Assembly: GCA_027051315.1 (NCBI GenBank)
Contig: JALTZE010000190.1
Location: 1 to 12,904, forward strand
Direction of reading: 5' to 3'
Source: Micavibrio sp.
Lineage (GTDB): Bacteria > Pseudomonadota > Alphaproteobacteria > Micavibrionales > Micavibrionaceae
Length of the DNA stretch: 12,904 nt
In this document: one piece after another, positions 5,924-12,904 of the stretch
Numbering within the stretch: position 1 is the stretch's first letter
Layout: the number at the start of each line of letters is the position of its first letter
The notes under the pieces: model-generated
What the model was told of the DNA's origin: nothing
Databases searched by the model: none
Seen by the model: only the letters and a program-made list of their open reading frames with translations
Program-made: the position numbers and the translations under genes

Positions 5924-7120
5924 TTATCTTGCAGGATTTACTTGAGTGTTAATTACTTTCCATTGTTCTTTTTCAAGCTGTACTTCCAGAATTTGTGCTA
6001 TGAGCATTTCTCTTCTAAGAAGTGCCTCATATATATCTCTATCTTGCATTGATGCAAATGCTTCCATTGATACTATTTGTCTATCAATATTTGCAGGTTT
6101 ATCAATTAGACCTATATAAAAATTTGGGTTTTGGTATAGTTTTTTTGTTAGAACCTCCATTTGAGCATCATAGCTTGGCTTTGCTCCAAATAATTTATTT
6201 ATTTCATCTTCTGTTGCAAGCCCCATTTCTTGGATTATTTTCTTTAGATATGGACTTACAGAACCACTTCCTGCACTTTTCATTCCAACTATATTGGCAA
6301 AACTATCCCTAGCTACGCTATTTTTTGCCAATACGCTTCTAAAATTTAGATTTGCTATCCTACTAGAATATGGTAAGAGCGCCTCTTTTTTTGGTTTTGG
6401 ATATAATCTATGAGAATAAAGAAGATGTCCCATTACTATTATATCTTTTTCATCTTCTGTTAGATTATTGTCTGTAAAATCAACATCTAAACTCGGTCTT
6501 GTATCAATCAATTTGGTATAATTTACGTCTTTATTTATACGGTTATTGCTTGTGATAAGGTCACCACACATTGGATAAAGACCTAAAGTACCGTTATCAT
6601 CTATGTTACAATTGCGTGAAGCAAAATTAATTAACTGTGCCCTTGAATCTGATGAACCAGAATTTGCCCCCAAATGGACTGAGTTTGCTGTTTCTCTTGA
6701 TAAAATCTCACTATTAATAATTAGTCTATTTATATCTGCCTTTTCCTCAGAAGCAGCAAGAGATTTTACATTAGTACCAAAGCGACAAAATGCCCTGCTT
6801 GGCTGATATTTATTATGCGCCCTTGCATGCATTTCCTGCACGAGCATTTCTCCATTCACATGGGCATTTGCATCAAAGAAACTACCAATTATAGCAGCTT
6901 GCGCCATCATTAAGGTTGTTATCTGAGAACCCATATGTGATAAATCAGCCATAATTGTGCTTTTGAACATATCATCAGTATATTTTGTGCTATATGTATG
7001 GCTTATAGCATCAGGATTTCCCTTTGCTATGGAGGTACTTCCATATGTTTCATTATCCATAGTTATCAACAATAGGATAATCATAAAAATAAAAATTTTT
7101 ATTTTTCTATCAACTCTCAT
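5924..7120 (-). CDS. Exported protein of unknown function, paralogue 4 (short form)
   Basis: I do not recognise a named domain. The 398-residue precursor starts with a signal peptide (MRVDRKIK plus a hydrophobic run 9-20; possible cleavage after TYG, residue 27). It shares two blocks with its three neighbours: block 1 at 74-124 (AIIGSFFDANAH, HARAHNKYQPSRAFCRFGT, LAASE) and block 2 at 315-380 (PSYDAQMEVLTKKLYQNPNF, YIGLIDKP, RDIYEALLRREML). It keeps the block-1 residues D83, H87, H98 and H102 and the three shared cysteines (C112, C171, C185). It lacks the cysteine-bearing N-terminal segment of the others and is the most diverged copy. Its ATG is 2 bp after the stop of paralogue 3, with no good ribosome site, so translation is probably coupled. 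Confidence 0.85.
   Translation of the reverse strand: MRVDRKIKIFIFMIILLLITMDNETYGSTSIAKGNPDAISHTYSTKYTDDMFKSTIMADLSHMGSQITTLMMAQAAIIGSFFDANAHVNGEMLVQEMHARAHNKYQPSRAFCRFGTNVKSLAASEEKADINRLIINSEILSRETANSVHLGANSGSSDSRAQLINFASRNCNIDDNGTLGLYPMCGDLITSNNRINKDVNYTKLIDTRPSLDVDFTDNNLTEDEKDIIVMGHLLYSHRLYPKPKKEALLPYSSRIANLNFRSVLAKNSVARDSFANIVGMKSAGSGSVSPYLKKIIQEMGLATEDEINKLFGAKPSYDAQMEVLTKKLYQNPNFYIGLIDKPANIDRQIVSMEAFASMQDRDIYEALLRREMLIAQILEVQLEKEQWKVINTQVNPAR
6108..6175 (-). repeat. 68-nt conserved block, copy in paralogue 4
   Basis: One of four copies of a 68-nt stretch encoding the end of the SYYAQMEVLTKKLYQNPNF segment. This copy differs from the one in paralogue 3 at 6 of 68 positions, the most diverged of the set. 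Confidence 0.8.
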
Positions 7121-7122
7121 AT

Positions 7123-8508
7123 CTATTGTCTTGGCCCTTCATCTGTAAGTCCCTCAAGTTTTGCCTCAACTGCTTTTTCGTAATCTTGAAGTTCTACTTC
7201 AAGTAATACAGATAATAGCATTTCTGACCGTATCAGGCTTTCATACAAATCACGTTGTTGCATTAATTCAAATGATTGCATTGCCGCTTGCTGTCTTTTT
7301 ACATTTTCAGGTTTATCAATCAGACCAATATAAAAATTAGGATTTTGGTATAGTTTCTTTGTTAGAACCTCCATTTGTGCATAATAGCTTGGTTTTTCTC
7401 CTATCATTTCATCTATCTCGGCTGGGGAATTAACCCCCATTTCTTGAATTATTCTTTTTAGATATTGAGCAGAAGAAGTATTACCATTTGATTTCATAGC
7501 AGCAATAGCTAAAAATGAATTTTCTGCTACATTACGTTTTGCAATTACCGAGCGTGATAAAAGATATCTATCATGATTTTTATTATATTTATCAGGGTCG
7601 AATGCTAAAAGATTAGGTGAAGGTCTTGTAAACACATCATGACCATAAAGATAATTTGACAAGGCTAGCACATCTTTTTCATCATCTGTAGAAACAGAAG
7701 CATCGGTAAAATCTATATCAAGGGTAAGTTTTGAATCAACTGTACGAGTAAAATCTATATCCTTATTATAGAGCTCAGGCGGTGTACCTAAATCATCTGT
7801 TTTACAAATATCTCTTAATTTATTATTGTTATCAGCTTCGTTACAATATCTTTCCTGATAATTTTGGAATCTTGCCTCTTTGTCTTGGGCTATTCCAGTA
7901 GAACCTATTCCCATTTTGTTGCCAAGATGCCTATCTATAGACCTTTCAGCCATTATAAGCTGATTAGTTAATGCTTGCTGTTCACTTGCTGCCAAAGAAC
8001 GAACATTAGTACCAAATCTACAAAATGCTCTACTTGGTTGATATTTATTATGTGCTTCTGCATGAAGCTGATTTATAAGTCTTTGCCCATCAATATGTGC
8101 TTTTGCATCAAAGAAACCACCAATTATTCCAAGCTGTGCCATGCTAGTAGTGGAAAATTGTTCTGCCATTTGTTTTAAATCTGGACTTATTAAATCAGTA
8201 AAGAAAGTATCTGTTATGTATGTCTGGATTTCATCACGCAACCAATCATAACCATCAGTTATAACTTGCTGCGTATTATTGGCACAAGACCCTGAAGAAC
8301 CACAATGAGCATTTGCAATCGCGTTTTTTAATTCGGTAGTCTTGGTATTTACTTGTGATGTTGCATCAGCAAAAGCTGCTGAGGCATCTCCTGCTGTACT
8401 AGGTCCTCCGCCGCACCATCCTACTTGAGCATATGAATTATTACTACTTAATGATATAAAAGCTATCAAAGCAAATATTAATAAATATATTTTTATATTA
8501 GTTCCCAT
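7123..8508 (-). CDS. Exported protein of unknown function, paralogue 3
   Basis: A family member of 461 residues from the chosen start. ATG at 8508 is preferred over ATG at 8514 because the only ribosome site, AGGA at 8518-8521, is 9 nt from the former and 3 nt from the latter. Signal peptide: MGTNIKIYLLIFALIAFISL, likely cut after SYA. The N-terminal segment has a CGGG motif, a predicted helix and CGSSGSC followed by NNTQQ. Block 1 (GIIGGFFDAKAH, HAEAHNKYQPSRAFCRFGT, SLAASE) and block 2 (PSYYAQMEVLTKKLYQNPNF) are intact, as is the middle part with YCNEADNNNKL, LDIDFTD and LYGHDVFTR. It follows paralogue 2 by 5-11 bp and precedes paralogue 4 by 2 bp. Probably periplasmic with disulfides; function unknown. 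Confidence 0.87.
   Translation of the reverse strand: MGTNIKIYLLIFALIAFISLSSNNSYAQVGWCGGGPSTAGDASAAFADATSQVNTKTTELKNAIANAHCGSSGSCANNTQQVITDGYDWLRDEIQTYITDTFFTDLISPDLKQMAEQFSTTSMAQLGIIGGFFDAKAHIDGQRLINQLHAEAHNKYQPSRAFCRFGTNVRSLAASEQQALTNQLIMAERSIDRHLGNKMGIGSTGIAQDKEARFQNYQERYCNEADNNNKLRDICKTDDLGTPPELYNKDIDFTRTVDSKLTLDIDFTDASVSTDDEKDVLALSNYLYGHDVFTRPSPNLLAFDPDKYNKNHDRYLLSRSVIAKRNVAENSFLAIAAMKSNGNTSSAQYLKRIIQEMGVNSPAEIDEMIGEKPSYYAQMEVLTKKLYQNPNFYIGLIDKPENVKRQQAAMQSFELMQQRDLYESLIRSEMLLSVLLEVELQDYEKAVEAKLEGLTDEGPRQ
7322..7389 (-). repeat. 68-nt conserved block, copy in paralogue 3
   Basis: Differs from the copy in paralogue 2 at a single base out of 68, including all synonymous positions but one, although the two genes are clearly different elsewhere. 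Confidence 0.85.
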
Positions 8509-8519
8509 ATTCATAATTC

Positions 8520-9887
8520 CTATTTTATTGCCCTTAGTTCTTCTTCTGCTTCATTGCGGAGTTTACCAAGCTTTGTTTCAAGAAGTACAGACATAAGCAT
8601 TTCTGTTCTTAAAACCGATTCATATATATCTCTTTTTTGCATCATTCTAAATGATTGAATAGCAGCATGTTGTCTAGCAACATTTTCTGGCTTATCAATC
8701 AGACCAATATAAAAATTAGGGTTTTGGTATAGTTTCTTTGTTAGAACCTCCATTTGTGCATAATAGCTAGGGTTAGTTCCAATTAGTTTTTCTACTTCTG
8801 CTGGTGTTGCTATACCTAGCTCACTTACTATTTTCTTTAAGTAGGGGGCTGAGCTGCTACCTCCTTTTGCTTTTTGCGCGATGATATGATTAACGCTATT
8901 AAATATGACATTTCTTTTGGCAACTATTGACCTCATATTCAAGAAAGTACTTCTGTTATATGGATTTTCAGCTTCTTTCTTACTCATTCTAACAAAAGTT
9001 TGATGTGCTATCAGATTATTTAATAAGGCAAGGACATCAACCTCATCATTCGATGGGTTCGTATCATTTATAAAATCAATATCAATAGTTAAAGGAGATG
9101 ATAAAACAGCCGTATAATTTATATCTTTTGCTATTCTTGTTGCATCATTATTTATTCTTGGGGTTGTAAGATTATATCCGCAAGATTCAGCAAATTTGTT
9201 ATTATTATCAGCATAATCACAATAAATTTCAGCAAATTGTTTCATACGAGCTTTTTGGTCATAAACCCCACCTAAAGCTCTTATCGAATTTTTATTACCC
9301 ATTTGCCTGTTCATACTTCTTTGATTAAGAGCATATTTTGTGATTTTTGATATTTGTTCTGATTCAGCCAAAGAACGGACACCAGTACCAAATCGGCATA
9401 ATGCTCTGCTTGGTTGATATTTATTATGAGCTTCTGCATGAAGTTTGTTTATAAGCCTTTGTCCATCTATATGTGCTTGTGCGTCAAAGAATGAACCAAT
9501 AATAGCTATTTGTGCCGTGCTTGCCGTTGTAACTTGATTTGCTATATCTCTAAAAGTTGGTGAAAGAAGCTGATTCCATATAACGCCTTCTAACCAATCT
9601 TCATTAAATTCCTTACGAGTAGCTTCTCTTTCATCTTCTATATGTTGTTGAGTATTTGTTGAACATGATGTGTTTCCACAATTTGCTTGATTAACTGCTT
9701 GCTCAATTTGAGTCTTAGCAGCATCAAGAGAACTTAGAAAGCTGCTTTTTGAGCTGCTAACCTCAGTACTTGTTATATATCCTACACATAATACTTGGCA
9801 GGCATTGACAGAAGATGCTGTTGCAATATTAATTGATAATAAGGCAGCAATAATAAAGAAATATTTATTTAATTGATAATAATTCAT
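8520..9887 (-). CDS. Exported protein of unknown function, paralogue 2
   Basis: A 455-residue member of the same family. Signal peptide about 1-29 (hydrophobic 10-24, cut after VNA before C30). Cysteines C30, C34, C70 and C75 form an N-terminal set (CQVLC, then NCGNTSCSTNTQQ at 69-81) shared with paralogue 1. Block 1: AIIGSFFDAQAH, HAEAHNKYQPSRALCRFGT; block 2: PSYYAQMEVLTKKLYQNPNF. The middle part has YCDYADNNNKF, a third conserved cysteine and IDIDF. Start: ATG at 9887 with GAGG and GGAAG just upstream. The first 23 bp overlap the end of paralogue 1, a strong sign of coupled translation. It ends ELRAIK, like paralogue 1 (ELLSIK). It is closest to paralogue 1. VNAC is not a good lipobox, so it is probably soluble. 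Function unknown. Confidence 0.88.
   Translation of the reverse strand: MNYYQLNKYFFIIAALLSINIATASSVNACQVLCVGYITSTEVSSSKSSFLSSLDAAKTQIEQAVNQANCGNTSCSTNTQQHIEDEREATRKEFNEDWLEGVIWNQLLSPTFRDIANQVTTASTAQIAIIGSFFDAQAHIDGQRLINKLHAEAHNKYQPSRALCRFGTGVRSLAESEQISKITKYALNQRSMNRQMGNKNSIRALGGVYDQKARMKQFAEIYCDYADNNNKFAESCGYNLTTPRINNDATRIAKDINYTAVLSSPLTIDIDFINDTNPSNDEVDVLALLNNLIAHQTFVRMSKKEAENPYNRSTFLNMRSIVAKRNVIFNSVNHIIAQKAKGGSSSAPYLKKIVSELGIATPAEVEKLIGTNPSYYAQMEVLTKKLYQNPNFYIGLIDKPENVARQHAAIQSFRMMQKRDIYESVLRTEMLMSVLLETKLGKLRNEAEEELRAIK
8701..8768 (-). repeat. 68-nt conserved block, copy in paralogue 2
   Basis: Matches paralogue 3 at 67 of 68 positions by hand alignment. Confidence 0.85.
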
Positions 9888-11256
9888 CTTCCGCCTCTGT
9901 ATGCATTTTTCTTAATTTTGTTTCTACCAATACTGATAATATCGCCTCTGACCTTAATAAGGATTCATAAATATCGCGCTGTTGCATCAATTCAAAAGAT
10001 TTCATAGCAGCATTTTGCCTATCAATATTTGTAGGTTTATCAATTAGACCAATATAAAAATTGGGATTTTGGTATAGTTTCTTTGTTAGAACTTCCATTT
10101 GCGCATAATAGCTCGGGTTAGTCCCAATTAATTTATTAATCTCTGTTTCACTTGCAATACCAAGTTCACTGATTATTTTTTTTAAATATTGTGCCGATTG
10201 TGCTGTACCTTTTGTTTTAGCTGCTGCAAGATTATTAAAACTGCTTTCTGCTACGCTTCTTTTTGCCATTACGGAGCGAGCATCTAAAAAGACCTCTCTA
10301 TTATCCGTGTATTCAAGTTTTGTTTTGCTTAATCTAGTAAAAATATTATGTGCATATAAATTATTAGCAAGTGATAAAATATCTTCTTCATCTGCTGAAG
10401 ATGTTCCATCGCTAAAATCAATATCAAGAGTTGATGGAGAATATAAGGTTTTAGTGAAATTTATATCTTTATTTAATCTATCATTATTAATTGGCGCCTC
10501 ACAAGCAGCACCTAATAGCCCCATATTATCCGCATGGTCACAATAATATTTACGAAATTTTTCCATTCTCGCTTTTTTATCTTGTTTCCCTCCTTCTGCT
10601 GCCATGGAAATACTATTACCCATCTGCCTTTCAATGCTTCTTCTTGCAATCATGTATTTAGTTGGTTCTGACAGTTCTTCTGTTGCTGCTAAAGACCTTA
10701 CATTAGTTCCAAAACGGCATAATGCTCTACTTGGCTGATATTTGTTATGAGCATCTGCATGAAGTTTATTTATAAGTCTTTGTCCATCTATATGTGCCTG
10801 TGCATCAAAGAAAGTACCTATAATACCAGTAGCAGCCATATTTGTTGTAGTTATCTGTGTTGCCATATGTCTTAATGATGGACCTATGCCTTTTGTACCA
10901 TCATACCAAAAATTATCTCTTAGCCATGTTGTTAATTCATCATAAGTAGCTTTTGCATCATCATCAGAATGTTGTTGAGTATTTGTTGAGCATGACGTAC
11001 TTCCACAATTTGCTTGATTAACTGCCTGTTCTATCTGAGTTTTCATACTATCTATTGAAGATATAAGGGGACCTTTGCCACTGCTTACCTCTGAAGATAC
11101 TATATATCCCAGACAAGGGCCAGGTGGCGGACAATTACCGTATGCAGGATTGATTATAATAATAGAAAACAAGAACAGAGTGGAAAAAGGTTTTATAAGT
11201 CTTCCCAGTATATATTTGATACGACTAGCTTTGATATTGTCAATAATATAGGACAT
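9865..11256 (-). CDS. Exported protein of unknown function, paralogue 1 (first gene of the operon)
   Basis: 463 residues from ATG at 11256, which has GGGTGGGA just upstream; an in-frame TTG at 11271 would add five residues. Long N-region, then a hydrophobic stretch (24-37) and probable cleavage after AYG (40). C42 and C48, then NCGSTSCSTNTQQH (83-96). Block 1: GIIGTFFDAQAH (144-155), HADAHNKYQPSRALCRFGT (166-184), SLAATE. Middle: YYCDHADN (237-244), C252, LDIDFSD (277-283), ADEEDILSLANNLYAHNIFTR (288-308, in two halves). Block 2: PSYYAQMEVL to LIDKP (381-408), then RDIYESLLRSE. D151, H155, H166 and H170 are invariant in all four copies and their H-x10-H-x3-H spacing would suit a metal site on a helix. 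No named domain recognised. Likely periplasmic. Confidence 0.88.
   Translation of the reverse strand: MSYIIDNIKASRIKYILGRLIKPFSTLFLFSIIIINPAYGNCPPPGPCLGYIVSSEVSSGKGPLISSIDSMKTQIEQAVNQANCGSTSCSTNTQQHSDDDAKATYDELTTWLRDNFWYDGTKGIGPSLRHMATQITTTNMAATGIIGTFFDAQAHIDGQRLINKLHADAHNKYQPSRALCRFGTNVRSLAATEELSEPTKYMIARRSIERQMGNSISMAAEGGKQDKKARMEKFRKYYCDHADNMGLLGAACEAPINNDRLNKDINFTKTLYSPSTLDIDFSDGTSSADEEDILSLANNLYAHNIFTRLSKTKLEYTDNREVFLDARSVMAKRSVAESSFNNLAAAKTKGTAQSAQYLKKIISELGIASETEINKLIGTNPSYYAQMEVLTKKLYQNPNFYIGLIDKPTNIDRQNAAMKSFELMQQRDIYESLLRSEAILSVLVETKLRKMHTEAEDELLSIK
10046..10113 (-). repeat. 68-nt conserved block, copy in paralogue 1
   Basis: Differs from the copy in paralogue 3 at 3 of 68 positions by hand alignment. 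Confidence 0.85.
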
Positions 11257-11284
11257 AAAATCCCACCCCAAAAATCAATAAATT

Positions 11285-11325
11285 ATTATCCAAATACAAC
11301 CGTTAAATTTTATCATAAATGATAA
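11285..11325 (-). promoter_or_regulatory. AT-rich palindrome and possible promoter before the four-paralogue operon
   Basis: TTATCAT (11310-11316), AA, ATGATAA (11319-11325) is a perfect 7-bp inverted repeat, the shape of a repressor site. About 20 bp nearer the gene, GATAAT (11290-11285 on the minus strand, 5 of 6 bases of the -10 consensus) would start mRNA near 11278, 22 nt before the ATG. No -35 is evident. The palindrome could instead be a weak end signal for mltA, but no T run follows it. Confidence 0.35.
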
Positions 11326-11343
11326 TAAAAATCACGAAATCTT

Positions 11344-12525
11344 TTATTTTGGTAATAATATCCAATATTTCCCCTTTGATTTCATATGACCTGCTATAAA
11401 TTCTGCTTCTTTTCCATATCCCCAAAACACATCACCTCTTACGATACCGCGTATTGCTCCGCCTGTATCTTGGGCTATTAATATTCGTTGTATCCTTTTA
11501 TCATTTATTACAGGCTCAGCATCTAACCATATAGGTAATCCATAAGCTATTTGTGTTCTATCAACAGCTATGGACCTTCCTGCAGTTAGTGTAACATTTT
11601 GTGCCCCAACTGGTCCATCTCTATCAATTATTCTGAAAAATACATATGATTTATTACTATTCATTATAGTATCAGCACGCTTTGGATTCTCTTCCAACCA
11701 TTTTCTAATAGTTTGTAGAGATATTTTTTCTTTTTCTATCTCTCCCAATTTTACCAATTCTCTGCCAATTGCGTAATATGGATGCCCATTTTGTCCATCA
11801 TAACCGACTCTTATAACATCGCCATTATCAAGATTTATTCGCCCCGACCCTTGTATATGCAAAAAGAATGGGTCAATTGGGTTGTCAAGCCAGACAAATT
11901 CCAATTTATCGCTATTTTGCATTTTTCCTTTTACAATTTCTTCACGGGTTTCATAAGGAATAAGCACACCATCTTTTACTCTTCCTGCAATTCTATGACC
12001 TTTAAGGTCTTCTCTGAACTGCCCCAGATAGACCATAACAAGGTCATCGGGGCGAAGATGAAGAGGATATTTATATTTATTACTTTTTATAAAAGAGCCA
12101 TTTAAGGCTGATTCATAATATCCTGTAAATAATCCTTGTGCATTTCCATTATCACTTACCAAATAGGGGGTAAACCAATGTTCGAAGAATATTCTTGCTG
12201 TTATATCATCTGGCTCAAACAAAGCATCATATGCTTTGCATATATTTTGAAGGTCTTTGTATTTTTTATTGAAATTATCAGGTGATATATTTTGATTAGG
12301 GGGTTTTTTGTTAATAATTTTACATGATTTCCCAAAAGCTTCTAAAACTTCGGAATGTTTATCGTTATTCCATCCAGCAAGGTCGCTATATTTTGCTTTT
12401 TCTAATTTTAATACAGCTTGGGGGGTTTTTTCCTCTCCTCCTTTACCTTCATGCAGGCATGTTTTTAGGCACGCACAGCCCGAAATAGGTAAGAAAATAA
12501 AAAATATCAATATGAATCTAAACAT
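11344..12525 (-). CDS. mltA: MltA, membrane-bound lytic murein transglycosylase A
   Basis: A 393-residue lipoprotein precursor. Short hydrophobic signal and lipobox ISGC with C17 as the lipid-bearing cysteine. It cleaves the MurNAc-GlcNAc bond of peptidoglycan to give 1,6-anhydro ends and sits on the inner face of the outer membrane. Visible: MltA domain (GLFTGYYESALNGS, IDPFFLHIQGSGRI, YDGQNGHPYYAIGREL) and the C-terminal 3D domain with its three aspartates: one in PIWLDAEP, D353 in AQDTGGAIRG, and D365 in RGDVFWGYG. All core motifs are present and the length is normal. Start: ATG at 12525; there is no Shine-Dalgarno, and the promoter position suggests a leaderless mRNA. It is divergent from coaE by 63 bp. 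A linker of about 30 charged residues follows the lipobox. Confidence 0.96.
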   Translation of the reverse strand: MFRFILIFFIFLPISGCACLKTCLHEGKGGEEKTPQAVLKLEKAKYSDLAGWNNDKHSEVLEAFGKSCKIINKKPPNQNISPDNFNKKYKDLQNICKAYDALFEPDDITARIFFEHWFTPYLVSDNGNAQGLFTGYYESALNGSFIKSNKYKYPLHLRPDDLVMVYLGQFREDLKGHRIAGRVKDGVLIPYETREEIVKGKMQNSDKLEFVWLDNPIDPFFLHIQGSGRINLDNGDVIRVGYDGQNGHPYYAIGRELVKLGEIEKEKISLQTIRKWLEENPKRADTIMNSNKSYVFFRIIDRDGPVGAQNVTLTAGRSIAVDRTQIAYGLPIWLDAEPVINDKRIQRILIAQDTGGAIRGIVRGDVFWGYGKEAEFIAGHMKSKGKYWILLPK

Positions 12526-12532
12526 AAAACAG

Positions 12533-12541
12533 AAGATAACA
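12533..12541 (-). promoter_or_regulatory. Extended -10 promoter of mltA (probably leaderless)
   Basis: On the minus strand TG (12541-12540), T, then TATCTT (12538-12533), followed by 7 nt and the ATG. The start of transcription would fall on the A of the start codon. No convincing -35 was found at 16-18 nt. Confidence 0.45.
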
Positions 12542-12553
12542 TTTAGTTACATC

Positions 12554-12582
12554 TGGATACATATTTTTTTGCATGCTATACA
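12554..12582 (+). promoter_or_regulatory. Promoter of coaE with extended -10 (probably leaderless)
   Basis: -35 TGGATA (12554-12559, 4 of 6), 17-nt spacer, TG plus one base, then TATACA (12577-12582). Six nt separate the hexamer from the ATG at 12589, so mRNA would begin at or one base before the start codon. No Shine-Dalgarno is present in front of the gene. Confidence 0.55.
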
Positions 12583-12588
12583 AAATAT

Positions 12589-12904
12589 ATGGTTATATTG
12601 GGATTAACAGGTTCTATAGGTATGGGTAAAAGCACTGCTGCTGCAATGTTTGAATATTTATCTGTTCCTGTATTTGATTCTGATATATGCGTACATAATC
12701 TGTATAAAAATCCTGAAGTAATATCAAATATAATAGCTCATTTCCCCGAAAGCTGGATTCCAAAAAAGAAAGTAATAGATAAAAAATATTTATCACAACT
12801 TATATTTACTGAATCTGATAATGAAATTGAAAAATATAAAGCACAAGAAAATAAATATTTATTAGAATCAATAATTCATCCTTTTGTTTTGGAAGAACAA
12901 GAAA
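12589..12904 (+). CDS. coaE: CoaE, dephospho-CoA kinase (N-terminal part, cut by window end)
   Basis: 105 codons are visible and the frame stays open to the window end; the full enzyme has about 200 residues. It phosphorylates the ribose 3'-OH of dephospho-CoA with ATP, the last step of coenzyme A synthesis. The N-terminus VILGLTGSIGMGKST contains the P-loop G8-S-I-G-M-G-K14-S15. The family motifs VFDSD (28-32), VHNLY (35-39), HFPE (51-54) and SIIHPFV (94-100) follow. ATG at 12589 is chosen because it gives the standard CoaE start; there is no ribosome site, in line with a leaderless transcript. coaE next to mltA is a neighbourhood known in alphaproteobacteria. Confidence 0.95.
   Translation, partial: MVILGLTGSIGMGKSTAAAMFEYLSVPVFDSDICVHNLYKNPEVISNIIAHFPESWIPKKKVIDKKYLSQLIFTESDNEIEKYKAQENKYLLESIIHPFVLEEQE

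Noticed and set aside
9798..9803. Lipoprotein reading of paralogue 2 (VNAC)
   Set aside because: Asn at that lipobox position is atypical, and the other paralogues are cut by ordinary signal-peptide sites.
5924..11256. The four repeats as a CRISPR or mobile-element array
   Set aside because: The repeat units are whole protein genes with open frames and signal peptides; no short regular repeats, transposase or inverted ends are present.
12614..12796. Minus-strand 60-codon frame opposite coaE
   Set aside because: It overlaps a clear coaE start with an intact P-loop on the plus strand.

Overview
The window is AT-rich DNA (about 32-38% G+C where I counted by hand) that looks bacterial and most likely alphaproteobacterial. 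The hints are a divergent mltA/coaE pair, since these two genes are neighbours in many alphaproteobacteria, and a ROSE-like RNA hairpin in front of an IbpA-class small heat-shock gene. The exact lineage cannot be told from sequence reading alone. Except for a tRNA-Tyr, a frameshifted small membrane-protein gene and the start of coaE, all genes lie on the minus strand.

Region 1 (1-2560) is an accessory block behind a tRNA. A complete tRNA-Tyr (GUA) with its own promoter is followed by a SieB-like (phage superinfection exclusion) gene whose reading frame is broken near its end. Next comes a complete hipB-hipA toxin-antitoxin operon with ATGA overlap, a recognisable promoter and two repeated palindromic operators. 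Part of hipA is 59% G+C, far above the rest of the window, which suggests horizontal acquisition. A 330-bp gene-free stretch with hairpins closes the block.

Region 2 (2558-5820) is a protein-quality-control cluster read right to left: an IbpA-type small heat-shock protein, a secreted YfdX-family protein, a second small heat-shock protein with a long N-terminal arm, and the membrane metalloprotease HtpX. sHsp plus YfdX, with an M48 protease nearby, resembles the gene content of transmissible stress-tolerance loci, although ClpK, FtsH, HdeD and KefB are not seen. The leader of the first gene can fold into a textbook ROSE Shine-Dalgarno hairpin, which implies heat control of translation.

Region 3 (5924-11256) holds four tandem, nearly contiguous paralogues of an exported protein family that I cannot name. 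They share a His/Asp-rich helix block ending in AHNKYQPSRA, three conserved cysteines and an almost invariant C-terminal block containing NPNFYIGLIDKP. A 68-nt stretch is nearly identical in DNA between copies, suggesting recent duplication or gene conversion. This is the most novel part of the window.

Region 4 (11344-12904) holds the lipoprotein murein transglycosylase mltA and, divergently, the first 105 codons of coaE (dephospho-CoA kinase). Both have extended -10 promoters placed so that the mRNA would begin at or next to the start codon (leaderless).
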